From Cylindrotheca closterium (lineage: Eukaryota; Bacillariophyta; Bacillariophyceae; Bacillariales; Bacillariaceae): a stretch of 60,877 nt of DNA. Position numbers and translations under genes: made by a program. The first letter of the stretch is position 1. Every line of letters begins with the position of its first letter. Positions 32,684 through 42,100 of this stretch are shown piece after piece. A model generated the notes under the pieces. That model did no database searches. It was not told the origin of the DNA and saw only the letters and a list, made by a program, of their open reading frames with translations. The DNA is taken from assembly GCA_933822405.4 (NCBI GenBank), contig CAKOGP040000557.1, positions 1 to 60,877 of the forward strand. Direction: 5' to 3'.

Positions 32684-35600
32684 TTATCTCGATGAAAACC
32701 GATATCGCTTCAACTGTTTGATCATTCGATACCTTTCGCTACAGTTAGAAGGAGGCGACAGATTGTCAAGGACACTTCGACATGCGACGTCAATTCGAAT
32801 TGCAAGACTACGGACATAAGCTGCCACATGCATCGCAGCAATTATATTTGTACCCGCAAATATTGCAATGTTTGCAGCCAGAGACTCTTGTAAGCCTTCC
32901 CGTATTAGTACGGTGACTTTTGCCAGATTTCTAGTGGTCGAGCCCAACGAAACAAAGATTGTAGCGAATCCAAAGTGTCCACTCACAATCGATTCCTTCA
33001 GCCTTTCCTCCGAATAGTCGACATCAAAACCCACAGCCAGATCTGTTTCAAGGAATATGACGAGAACGTTATCATTCCCAACGTGACGCTTCCTGTTGTT
33101 TAAACCAGGAGGCATGAGATGTACAATATGATAGACAGCAATGCTCTTGGATGCCGAAATACTTGAATGCTCGTTCCGAATCCAAACACGTGCGTATCGA
33201 CCATCTGACTCGTTTTCGGACACATCAAGCCCTCCTGAGAAATATCTTAGCTGTCTAGTTGGAACAAGGTCACCAAGACCTTCTGTAAACCTAATGAAGG
33301 ATGGAGACGATGACCGAACTGAAATCAAGAAAGCCTCCGGGTCCAAATTCTTTTTGGTGTCTTCCACTAGTGGCCCAGCGTATAGGATTCCGATTTTATG
33401 AGTGCTTGCGGGGCTGGTCCTGTCCAAGATTGCCAGGGCCCGGTCCAATTGTCTGCCAGCCATGAGCTGTTGAATAGGATATACAGTATCCACGGGTGTC
33501 AGCTTGGACTCGTTGGTACTTTGCGCTGATATGCCACATGTTATGAGCTCTTCTGGAATTTGAAGGTCCTCAATCATTGACCTTTTCACAATATCAACAC
33601 CTTCGTTTGAGTGAATATGCTTCTGCAGCCACGCTAAGATGCTTTTGTCAGCGTTCATTTCTGTCTTCCCCGATTCAAACTTCGCACTTTTTGGAGCTAC
33701 GCGTACTGCTTCAGTATTCAGTGGAAGGCCGGAGAGCGGCGGTTTGTCAACCTCATCTGGTGTGGATGGTGACAACAAATCGTCAAAACGTTGAATCAAC
33801 GAATTAGATTTTGCCAGATTGAGGTTTGTCGAGCTGTTGAGGAAATTTTTTTCCTTTGGGTTTGCAGTGTCCAATGTGTTTTTCGACCATATCATGGATA
33901 TTCGATCTGGGTCTGTGATTGAAAAAGAAGAAGGTAACCGAACCATTTTTCTCCTGCGCAGCATGGGACTTCTCTTTACAAGCTCTACCCAACCTTTGTA
34001 CCGAGAAGATCCCACACGTACAGAGATCAGTAAAGAATCACCGCACAACCAGACCTCTTTTATCTCCTCTTGGCTCTCCAGGTGCTGCTCTACTTGAAAC
34101 CTATCGATTCGATCAATGTCAAGGGCCATTCTTTCGTGATCTACTCCAGTTTCTAATGAGGGATTTGGCGCATCATCGAGACAATTTTTGACACATTCCA
34201 GCAATATCAGCTCAACAAATTCGTAGGTTACTTCGTGTTGCGGAATCGCAGAAGCCGAATCTAGTTGACCAAAGTTATGCAGCTTCAAGTTCGAACTGTT
34301 GCTTAAAAATTGCATCAAAGACTCCCGTGACAGTCTTTGGATTGACAACACTAGGCACTGCAGAGTTAGATGCAAGCCTAGTGATGGCGGCATCAGCATC
34401 ATAGCTTGTAAAATTTCTTTGCATAGATCAAAGAACCCCAGCAAATCTCCAAATGCAGTATTCGTTGATGTCAATATTTCTTGCTGTATCGATATCAAGA
34501 TTGTAACTTCATCAATTTCAGGCAGCATGTTTCGAGGCTGTCGTCTCCTAAGTGCCATTAGTTCTCTATGTAACCTTTTGCTTATCCGAGTGAAGATATC
34601 AGAAACTCGTTTGCTTCCTTCGATCGAGTCGATAGCAGTGAGGGATGGCAGGATTGCCATTACCGCTCGACAACCGATTGTAGATTCTCTGGGTCTCGAT
34701 GAATCACAAACGTACAGTATAAGGTTCAGGAGCGAATCAGTGTATTTGTCTCGCGAACCGTTACTGCCCTCGCTGCTGCTTCTGTCAGCATGATGTGCAA
34801 CAGCGCACTCGGTGAGCGCAGCAAGCATTTGACTCCTGACACAGATTTCATGGACTGATTCCGTGCATGCTATTCCAGATGCAAAAATTATACTTTCCAA
34901 AGAAACGCTGCTGTAGGGGTAGAAGCCAGAGCAAGTGACTTCCGTCAATGTATGGAAACAGAGCGATCCAATACTTTGGAGCAACAAGCAAACATCTGGT
35001 GATAGGCTATCCCTTGAACTTCTACTCGCATCAAGTGCTAATATCAAAGCCTTGATGATTGGCTCGAAATCAAGCACGGTGGAGTTCACACCCTCGTTTC
35101 GAGATGGATTGGAGATGGTTCCGTCACCGCGCCCTGAGAGCCTAACAAAGCGTGCAACCCGCACCCCTTGAATATCGAGATGAGTTCGAGGCTTCAGCAG
35201 ACTAGGTGGCACGGATTCGGGCAATGCCTTCTCTAGACGACTGAATGGCACTACAGATAATCTTGTTCCTTTGACTATTGGTCTCAAGCGGCAAAGTGCC
35301 ACCAATGATGCTATAGCAAGCACTGTCTTTGAAAAATTGAAAGCCGGTTCAACGGCAGGATTAAGCTCGATGTTCGCAACCAAGACGGCGCACAAGGCGT
35401 CCACAATCCTAGGTAGAATGTTATGCATCAACGGCAGATGCCAAAAAGGAGCCATAAGACAAGCATGCAACTCAACAACAGCCCGGAGTTGAATGGAATC
35501 TTGAAGACTTGTTCCCTGTTGGGCTTTGTCCGCTCTCAGCTGAGGAGCAGACAATGCCACTGATACCAGCGAATCCACCAGCAGGGATCGAGCGTGGCTC

Positions 35601-37981
35601 GTAGATACATTATCGCGAATTAACTCCGAAACCAATGTGATTGCAAGAGACTCTAGAGCCAACGACGAGGATGACTCGTGTAATGCCAGATCAAAGCTGT
35701 CGCCCATGTCTGCAGCAGTCTTCATCTCCTCCGAAAGTATAAGCTCCCCATCTGGACCAGTGGCACCTTCCACTAGCACCGACCGCAACAAAGGGATCAC
35801 AATACCGTTGATACTCGAAGAGGATCGACTGTTCATCATGTGCATCACGGATTGTCCATGTGCGAAAAAATTCTCTTTGGAAGGGAGCAAACTCGCTTCA
35901 CTTATCCCCGTATTCAGCACCCTTAGACAAGTTTCGCGGACATTCGGTGAATGCACGTATGTTCCATTAGGGTACTTTGAGAAACCCTCAATGATTATTT
36001 CCGCAATGCGGTCCGCAAGGTTCATAGGCCGACTCAAAAACTTCATCCAAGCTCGAAATGCCGATAGTCCAAGGAGTTCAGCATCAGCCGACGAGACCCT
36101 GGCAACAACTGTGCGAAGTATAAACAAGTAGAGCTTCTTTTGACTGACGTTGCTGACGATTGCATGAAATGGGCTTCTTTCCATCTGGACGAATTTGTCC
36201 AAGCATGCCCCAATTCGCAACAACAGAGACATGCACTCCAATCGCGCTCCGTCCAAAAGACGACTGATTGCACCAGAAGATCTGTCTGAGGTAGTGGACT
36301 TGCTCTGAATCTGCGAATAATCCTGCCAAGTCAGAAAGGCTTCTTCGACTGCAACAATGAATATATCCCATTCGTTTGAAGCAGTTTTGATGTTCATGCT
36401 ACTAAACTGCCAGTCAGCAAAGATTCCCAAAGAAATCACAGTATCCCTTGCCAACGCCAGCATATCATAGGTCAAATTGTCGATGGTTTCTGCCTTTCTT
36501 TGTTTCTCTTGTATCGTCGAATAGACTCTTTGTGAAACTTCTCTTAAAACCTTCAATGTTTTTTCTGAATCCTCGCGACGCCACAGCGAGCCTCTTCTCC
36601 ACAACGACGAACTCACCATTCGGATTGCGACCCCTCTCATCATACATTCCTTGCCACCGTCGGCGACAGTCGTCGGAATCGAATATGGAGACTGGATCAC
36701 TTCAAAAAGGGATTGCATTGCATTGGCGGCCGTCGACTGCGAATTTAGCAGTGCCCAAACTAGATCTGCGGATTCATTGGATAGTGAATTCATTTGCATC
36801 AGAAATGGAGCGCTTTCCTCTGTCATATCGGTTGTGGCTACTGCATTGCCACCATACAGGCCGACACCAGACAACATATTTTTGAATCGTTCAAAAGCTA
36901 TGTGAAGGCAGAATGCTCTATGTGCCACTGTTCTCTGCAACTGGACGGGGATGCTGCCCCAGTTCGCAAGATGGATTAGTGCTCGGATCGCATTCAAGAC
37001 TGACTGATAGTATTCAGAGCGCTGTGATTCCTTTGGTCGAGAATGGGAGGCATCCAACCCAACTTCTACGAAATCCATTCCTGCTTCGGCAATATCGATG
37101 AGGCAATCGACGACCAGTGTACCAGCTTTGTGCTCTGGTCTTGCTCTCCAACCGACACCAGTTAGATCGGCTATGGCGCTTGTCACCTGATAGGTGCACG
37201 GCCAATCGTTCGATGGTTTGGGTTCTGTTGCAAGGCTTAACCAAAAGAGTACCATTTCTTCCATGACCTCACTGACTCCTGGTATGGTCCAGATACTCTC
37301 TCTTGGGCCACTAAGTAATCCTTCAGAATATGATACGACATTTCTAACGTCTTCGCTTATCATAGGCGTCTGACTACACAGTGCCAAGACCAAATATCTT
37401 TGAGAGATAGCTATACTTGCGTTTCTCTCCTCCCAGTGCCTCGCTTCTGTTGGTTGCATCGACGAAGCGGGTGCTTCATGCGAAAGCAAGGAAAGAACCG
37501 AGGCTGCGAATCTCAGCATGGCGCCTGGAAGAATCTCTGGAATTTGCGGGAATTGAGACCCAGAAGTAACAATTGAGGACTTTGTTTGCTTTCCATCACG
37601 ATGGGCTTTGAGCTGAGCCGCAAGCAATCTTCTCTCTCGCATTTGAGTACGCCAAGCAGGACCAACACATGTGCAAGAAAGAACGGTAACCAACCCAAGC
37701 GCTTCTTCTGTAATTGACCAGTGTAATTGTACTGTTGCTTCATCCATCGAGCGCGGTGATAATTGATTCCCATCACTATCTTGTGTCTGCAAACGAGGCG
37801 GAGGACGAAAACGAAGTGCAGCTCCTTGAATTGCCAGGAATGCCTCCGATGGATCTTCTGGTAACATCTCACGCCGAAGTAACTCTTCTCGGAGTCTTCG
37901 CAACGAAAGTAGAACATCATTGCCATTTTGCTGGTCCCATAAGTCATCAAATGATTGATGATGAATCACACTGGTGCTCAT
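32684..37981 (-). CDS. Giant Rap/Ran-GAP domain protein (RALGAP/TSC2-like)
   Basis: 1,765 residues in one uninterrupted 5.3-kb exon, striking in a window where most genes have introns. The start is the ATG at 37981. The first 1,450 residues are helical and repeat-like, as in the HEAT-type bodies of TSC2 and RalGAP subunits. The C-terminal GAP domain runs from about 1,500 to 1,720: THKIGILYAGP, FTEGLGDLVP, GGLD, AVYHIVHLMPP and the signature NRKRHVGNDNV, whose GND Asn is the catalytic thumb in RapGAPs. It should stimulate GTP hydrolysis by a Rap-, Ral- or Rheb-like GTPase. Telling RALGAP from TSC2 needs a phylogeny. Confidence 0.87.
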   Translation of the reverse strand: MSTSVIHHQSFDDLWDQQNGNDVLLSLRRLREELLRREMLPEDPSEAFLAIQGAALRFRPPPRLQTQDSDGNQLSPRSMDEATVQLHWSITEEALGLVTVLSCTCVGPAWRTQMRERRLLAAQLKAHRDGKQTKSSIVTSGSQFPQIPEILPGAMLRFAASVLSLLSHEAPASSMQPTEARHWEERNASIAISQRYLVLALCSQTPMISEDVRNVVSYSEGLLSGPRESIWTIPGVSEVMEEMVLFWLSLATEPKPSNDWPCTYQVTSAIADLTGVGWRARPEHKAGTLVVDCLIDIAEAGMDFVEVGLDASHSRPKESQRSEYYQSVLNAIRALIHLANWGSIPVQLQRTVAHRAFCLHIAFERFKNMLSGVGLYGGNAVATTDMTEESAPFLMQMNSLSNESADLVWALLNSQSTAANAMQSLFEVIQSPYSIPTTVADGGKECMMRGVAIRMVSSSLWRRGSLWRREDSEKTLKVLREVSQRVYSTIQEKQRKAETIDNLTYDMLALARDTVISLGIFADWQFSSMNIKTASNEWDIFIVAVEEAFLTWQDYSQIQSKSTTSDRSSGAISRLLDGARLECMSLLLRIGACLDKFVQMERSPFHAIVSNVSQKKLYLFILRTVVARVSSADAELLGLSAFRAWMKFLSRPMNLADRIAEIIIEGFSKYPNGTYVHSPNVRETCLRVLNTGISEASLLPSKENFFAHGQSVMHMMNSRSSSSINGIVIPLLRSVLVEGATGPDGELILSEEMKTAADMGDSFDLALHESSSSLALESLAITLVSELIRDNVSTSHARSLLVDSLVSVALSAPQLRADKAQQGTSLQDSIQLRAVVELHACLMAPFWHLPLMHNILPRIVDALCAVLVANIELNPAVEPAFNFSKTVLAIASLVALCRLRPIVKGTRLSVVPFSRLEKALPESVPPSLLKPRTHLDIQGVRVARFVRLSGRGDGTISNPSRNEGVNSTVLDFEPIIKALILALDASRSSRDSLSPDVCLLLQSIGSLCFHTLTEVTCSGFYPYSSVSLESIIFASGIACTESVHEICVRSQMLAALTECAVAHHADRSSSEGSNGSRDKYTDSLLNLILYVCDSSRPRESTIGCRAVMAILPSLTAIDSIEGSKRVSDIFTRISKRLHRELMALRRRQPRNMLPEIDEVTILISIQQEILTSTNTAFGDLLGFFDLCKEILQAMMLMPPSLGLHLTLQCLVLSIQRLSRESLMQFLSNSSNLKLHNFGQLDSASAIPQHEVTYEFVELILLECVKNCLDDAPNPSLETGVDHERMALDIDRIDRFQVEQHLESQEEIKEVWLCGDSLLISVRVGSSRYKGWVELVKRSPMLRRRKMVRLPSSFSITDPDRISMIWSKNTLDTANPKEKNFLNSSTNLNLAKSNSLIQRFDDLLSPSTPDEVDKPPLSGLPLNTEAVRVAPKSAKFESGKTEMNADKSILAWLQKHIHSNEGVDIVKRSMIEDLQIPEELITCGISAQSTNESKLTPVDTVYPIQQLMAGRQLDRALAILDRTSPASTHKIGILYAGPLVEDTKKNLDPEAFLISVRSSSPSFIRFTEGLGDLVPTRQLRYFSGGLDVSENESDGRYARVWIRNEHSSISASKSIAVYHIVHLMPPGLNNRKRHVGNDNVLVIFLETDLAVGFDVDYSEERLKESIVSGHFGFATIFVSLGSTTRNLAKVTVLIREGLQESLAANIAIFAGTNIIAAMHVAAYVRSLAIRIDVACRSVLDNLSPPSNCSERYRMIKQLKRYRFSSR

Positions 37982-38373
37982 TTTTAATGGGCCTAATAGA
38001 GTAGCGAAACCCAACTAATGGTCAATACTCGGTGTTTTCATACTGTGATTACTGTCTTAGTCGAGCACTCTGACGGCGTTAATCTAGGATTTGATAAAAA
38101 GCAAATCAAGTGGCATTGTTTTAACTTTGGACCTTCACCTTCCTTCCACCGACACCTCAAAACCGACGACAACACCTCCCACCCGTGAAGAGTCAGTCTG
38201 TCTGCCTGCCTGTAGCGGCTATGATTGTCGTTATTTTTTATTGCAAAGCAGGTCGACCCGCTCGATAAACCGTTATTTTGATTTTTCCAAATTACATGTA
38301 TTTTGTTCTTTCCACTGTATGCCAATGATTGATCATACGAAACTTTCACTTGCGGCAAATCAAGGACCCAGGA
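37982..38373. promoter_or_regulatory. Divergent promoter region, Rap/Ran-GAP and GRAM genes
   Basis: This 392-bp region lies between two divergent start codons. Open frames across it start only at non-ATG codons and are unsupported. I see no repeat. Confidence 0.45.
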
Positions 38374-39732
38374 ATGTCAAAGGTTTCAACGAATCAAAAG
38401 TCTTTTTTGAATCGAAAAGAGGTAGATAAATCTCTCGCGTCGAATATCGACGATGTCACCCGAGCTGTTGGTGGATTCATCTGTGATGAATTCGATTGTG
38501 TTCACAACAACTTTACAGGGAAACTTTACACAGGGCCCTCGGCCATTTTGTTTACTGGAAGAATATTCTTCTTTGACTGGTGTCAAAGAATCAGCTGGAT
38601 GGATGTGGTCCAGGTGAAAAAGAAGAAAAGAAGTGTGGACATTGTGGTCAAAGAACCGAAAGGGACTACGTTCACGTTTGATAATTTCTTCGACCCTGAC
38701 AGGGTTTGGAGTTCTTTAGTCGACCTTCATAGTGACAGCATTCTCGATACTCCTCCAAAACCAGCCACTCCAAGGGAACTATCAAGAAGCTTGAGGCGGA
38801 ATAATTCTGATCCGTTTTCTTTGTCACAAGCAGCATTCACCTTTGAAAAAGAAACTAATAGAGAGAGCGAAGATCTCCAAGTCCTCTCTACGGTTTCTAC
38901 CGAAGAGAGTATTGGAAACAGCTCAGTGACTGATGACCTGTCATGGATAAGTCTGTTGAATGATGCAACGTCGTATTCCCAGGTTGCCGTGAAGGATCTT
39001 GAACTGAAATGTAGTCTAGATACCTTCTTCGATCTATTCATTTCGGATTCTGCAAAACTTTCAATCCCAAAGTATATGCAAGGAAGTGGCGAGGAGAACG
39101 TGTATTCCTCAAGCTGGAAAGAGAACGATTCGTTGATGACTCGTGTCGTCGAGTATTCTCACCCGGTTAACGCCCCGATGGCGCCGCCGTTAGCGAAGGC
39201 GCGGAAGGAACAAAGCTATCGAAAATATGGTAGAGATGGGGTGGCTCTAGAGACCAAGACTATTGTGGAAGATGTTCCCATGACAGATTGCTTCTATGTG
39301 GTGGATCAAATTCGTGTAGCAGCTATGGGAGACAAAGTATTTGTGACGATGGTCTATGACATCCGCTTCGTAAAGTCGACCATGTTTAAGGGAATTATCA
39401 CACGCACCACAAAAGCAGACATGGAGAAATCACTGCAAGGCTTGGCAGCTTTTATGTCGAAGAGTCTCCATCACGATGGAGACACCGTTTTATCACTGAC
39501 GAAGTCGAGTCCACCTCAGCAAGAATCTCAAGATTATCGGTCTGTGTCACCTGCAAGTCTTCAGTCATTTTTGTCGTCCACTGTTCTGTTTCTTCTGTTT
39601 GTATTTCAGTTGTATATCATCTGGACACTTGTTTGTATACAGCATGATATAGCAAAACTCGTGGCTAACTCGTTGGGCCACACTGCATTACAAGACCACA
39701 TCCTATTGGAATCAGCTCGTGTATTCCAATAA
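38374..39732 (+). CDS. GRAM-VASt sterol-transfer protein (Lam/Aster-like)
   Basis: Single-exon protein of 452 residues, anchored by one C-terminal membrane segment (STVLFLLFVFQLYIIWTLV). The N-terminal GRAM domain covers about 25-125 (FDCVHNNFTGKLYTGPSAIL, GRIFFFDWCQRISWMDVVQV). A VASt/StART-like domain follows at about 215-370 (DLELKCSLDTFFDLFI, WKENDSLMTRVVEYSHPV, YVVDQIRVAAMGDKVFV). This order (GRAM, VASt, membrane anchor) is that of yeast Lam/Ysp proteins and animal Aster/GRAMD1 proteins, which move sterols at ER contact sites. The C-terminal location of the anchor fits ER insertion. Confidence 0.88.
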   Translation: MSKVSTNQKSFLNRKEVDKSLASNIDDVTRAVGGFICDEFDCVHNNFTGKLYTGPSAILFTGRIFFFDWCQRISWMDVVQVKKKKRSVDIVVKEPKGTTFTFDNFFDPDRVWSSLVDLHSDSILDTPPKPATPRELSRSLRRNNSDPFSLSQAAFTFEKETNRESEDLQVLSTVSTEESIGNSSVTDDLSWISLLNDATSYSQVAVKDLELKCSLDTFFDLFISDSAKLSIPKYMQGSGEENVYSSSWKENDSLMTRVVEYSHPVNAPMAPPLAKARKEQSYRKYGRDGVALETKTIVEDVPMTDCFYVVDQIRVAAMGDKVFVTMVYDIRFVKSTMFKGIITRTTKADMEKSLQGLAAFMSKSLHHDGDTVLSLTKSSPPQQESQDYRSVSPASLQSFLSSTVLFLLFVFQLYIIWTLVCIQHDIAKLVANSLGHTALQDHILLESARVFQ

Positions 39733-39749
39733 CAGAATTTTTTCCAAGC

Positions 39750-41021
39750 TTATCTTCGTTGTCTTTTGGTGCTGTTTTCTTCCATGTCCGTATCCACGTG
39801 CTCCTCGTTACTATTTGCCTTTGTCTTGCGACCTATGTACTCTTGATTCCAAGTTATTCGCGGCAGATAGTATACGTCTCGACCGTGCCAGTATTTCCTA
39901 CGAACTCCATCCCAAACTTTGTTGTCATTTACTTCAATTTGGCATTGGAGAAACTCTGAATCAAAACCTAGTTTGCCAAGTTGCAACTTGATAACTTGAC
40001 AAGCTGCACATACCCAACAAAGGCAACAGGTGAGAACGTTTACTCCAGCACGAACATGTGTACTACAGAAGTACTCACCAACACCGTGGAAAAATAGATT
40101 GTCTGGTGCCAGACCATTGAAGAATGAGTAGACTCCAAGCGGTTTGCTAAGAATGTCAGACATCGCAAAATGAAAGTCTTCCATGTCAAACGCATGCTCT
40201 CCGTATGTGTCATAGAATATGGCATCTACTTCGACCTTTTCCTTTGCGAGCTGTGGTATGACATCTTGCCAGCGTCCATGGAATATCTTGACATTTGGTT
40301 TTTGATCCCACTTATCCTTCAACATTTTCTGGTAAACATCCGGATGGGCCTCTATTATGATGTGCAATGCAGGATTGTGCTCCTGCAGTATCGAATCAAT
40401 AATCCCCATACCAAAACCAACATTCATCACTCTTTTTCCTGGTGCCTGCATCATTATTGATGCATGGGCTTTCATAATCGGCCTTTCCCACTCCATCATA
40501 ACAGCATCATCATCACCATCCAAAAGTGCGTTACCATCTTTGCTGTATCGTAGTTGGTGCTTCAGATAGTCTGATTTTGTCGATGACTGATATCCGGGGT
40601 CCTTTGTGGGTGCTTGCGGAATAATGCTGATTCCTGCCTGTTGTTGACACCTTTGCATTTCTCCGAGGACTAACTCCGCGCGAGTGCCCCATTCGACTAA
40701 GTAGTTGACGAGTTCCCAATGTTCCCCACTCATGGCATGATTTCCTGCGCAGTTTCCATCCCTATCTACTGCATTCCAAGGTGCCCCCCGATCGAGCAAG
40801 CGCTTAGAGAGTTCCAAATTTCCAGTCTTGGCCGCTGCCATTAGAGGCGACAATCCAGTTTCAAAATCTTGCTGTCGAATAAATAAAGGGTTTTCTGCAG
40901 CAAGCTGCTCAATCAAGGCTGTATTACCCGATCCGCAAGCATCAATCATCATACGGATCTTTTCCGTTGAAAGCCCATTTTGCATTTGCTCCTGCGTCGT
41001 TCTTACAGATTCGGTCGCCAT
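39750..41021 (-). CDS. RMT2: RMT2-type protein arginine N-methyltransferase with ankyrin repeats
   Basis: Methylates the delta nitrogen of arginine; in yeast the target is ribosomal protein L12. Exons 41021-40079 and 40003-39750 give 398 residues. Ankyrin-like repeats fill residues 20-110 (GLSPLMAAAKTGNLELSKRL, NAMSG-like second repeat), as in RMT2 and its plant homologues. The methyltransferase part has the AdoMet motif VMNVGFGMGIIDSIL, then IIEAHPDVYQKM, and YDTYGEH ... GVYSFFNGLAPDN. The 75-nt intron is a multiple of three and stop-free, but removing it restores FHGVACQVIKLQLGKLGF, which fits the family. Only 17 bp separate its stop from the GRAM gene's stop. Confidence 0.92.
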   Translation of the reverse strand: MATESVRTTQEQMQNGLSTEKIRMMIDACGSGNTALIEQLAAENPLFIRQQDFETGLSPLMAAAKTGNLELSKRLLDRGAPWNAVDRDGNCAGNHAMSGEHWELVNYLVEWGTRAELVLGEMQRCQQQAGISIIPQAPTKDPGYQSSTKSDYLKHQLRYSKDGNALLDGDDDAVMMEWERPIMKAHASIMMQAPGKRVMNVGFGMGIIDSILQEHNPALHIIIEAHPDVYQKMLKDKWDQKPNVKIFHGRWQDVIPQLAKEKVEVDAIFYDTYGEHAFDMEDFHFAMSDILSKPLGVYSFFNGLAPDNLFFHGVGEYFCSTHVRAGVNVLTCCLCWVCAACQVIKLQLGKLGFDSEFLQCQIEVNDNKVWDGVRRKYWHGRDVYYLPRITWNQEYIGRKTKANSNEEHVDTDMEENSTKRQRR

Positions 41022-41426
41022 GATGGATTTGAAGAAAAAATGAATGGCAGAATCTTGAAATCTGTCGACTTGAACGGGCTAAGTCCAGACGTTTCTAATG
41101 GAGTAAGTTTTCAGAATATTCAATTTATGATTCGATTCATCGATATTTTAAAAGTGCAACCGGATGATGATTGATGATAAGTGAGACAAAGGAATGACAT
41201 GAGCCTTGAAAATTAGTATTACTTTATGCTGCCTCATAACGATTTTCTACTGTCTACAGTCCTTATACTACAGTACCATTTTCAACAAGTTGATCGAAGT
41301 AGTCGAGGAATCAATTGCTCCCAGTATTATAGAGTAGTTTAGCGAGTTGCTGGAGCGAGGTGCAATTTTCAGTTCACCTATGATACTGTGTGGAGAGGTT
41401 TGAGGTACTTCTTCTCAGCCCTACGT
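41022..41426. other. Intergenic region without a recognised gene
   Basis: 405 bp between two minus-strand genes. The half nearest 41022 should contain the RMT2 promoter and leader. Short GTAC-type motifs occur near 41265-41280. No ORF looks coding. Confidence 0.4.
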
Positions 41427-41882
41427 TCAGCGCCGAAAGGAAGGGGACTTTATGGACAAGCTGTAACGCCTCCGCTCCGGAGATAGGAGGCTCGGATCTC
41501 TTTTGGGGTAACATGCGAAACAAACTCCACCAGCACACTCTCCAGTGACAAACAGAGCTCCCGTTTCGTCCAAAATGGATTTAATGTACTCGTTTGCGCA
41601 TGTATAGCTTCGCTGGTAGTCCTTCGCCGCATTCCAAACAGAATCCAAATTTTTGACGAAGATCTCGTTTCTCCTCTTGTGCACCAGTGTACCAGAATCC
41701 TGTATTGTCAACTCGAGGTAAGACAGCTTGCGCTGTAAAGGTGTTGCCTTATCCGTGCTGGTAGTTGTATCAAAGTTTGTTAATCCTTTTGGTGATGACA
41801 TCAGCATCCTTGCAAAGTTCTGGCTGCATGGAGGGATGGTGATTTGACGCATTTGTGAAAATGTGAACATTCCATATTCCAT
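41427..41882 (-). CDS. Hypothetical small protein
   Basis: Possible single-exon gene of 151 residues that I do not recognise. It starts at the first in-frame ATG (41882), MEYGMFTFSQM. The middle is helical (LQRKLSYLELTIQDSG; AAKDYQRSYTCANEYIKSIL) and a Cys-containing stretch (CAGGVCFACYP) precedes a basic tail. No signal peptide is seen. It may be a fragment or lack upstream exons, and support is moderate because only length and plausible composition speak for it. Confidence 0.45.
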   Translation of the reverse strand: MEYGMFTFSQMRQITIPPCSQNFARMLMSSPKGLTNFDTTTSTDKATPLQRKLSYLELTIQDSGTLVHKRRNEIFVKNLDSVWNAAKDYQRSYTCANEYIKSILDETGALFVTGECAGGVCFACYPKRDPSLLSPERRRYSLSIKSPSFRR

Positions 41883-42100
41883 TCTTCTCGCCACTCAGAG
41901 AGTCGAAATGATCCTGTCCCAATTTGTTTCTATTTCACTGGCTTCAAGCTTGAAAGTCAAACTGGCAAGAACTACTGGACTACCTATACTCTCAAACCTC
42001 ATATGCAGTTTTCAGTCGAGCTAGTCAATTCACCATCTGGTACAGTACAGTATAGTATCGTATTTGATATTGCCTCAAAGAAGCACACCTTTGCATTGCT

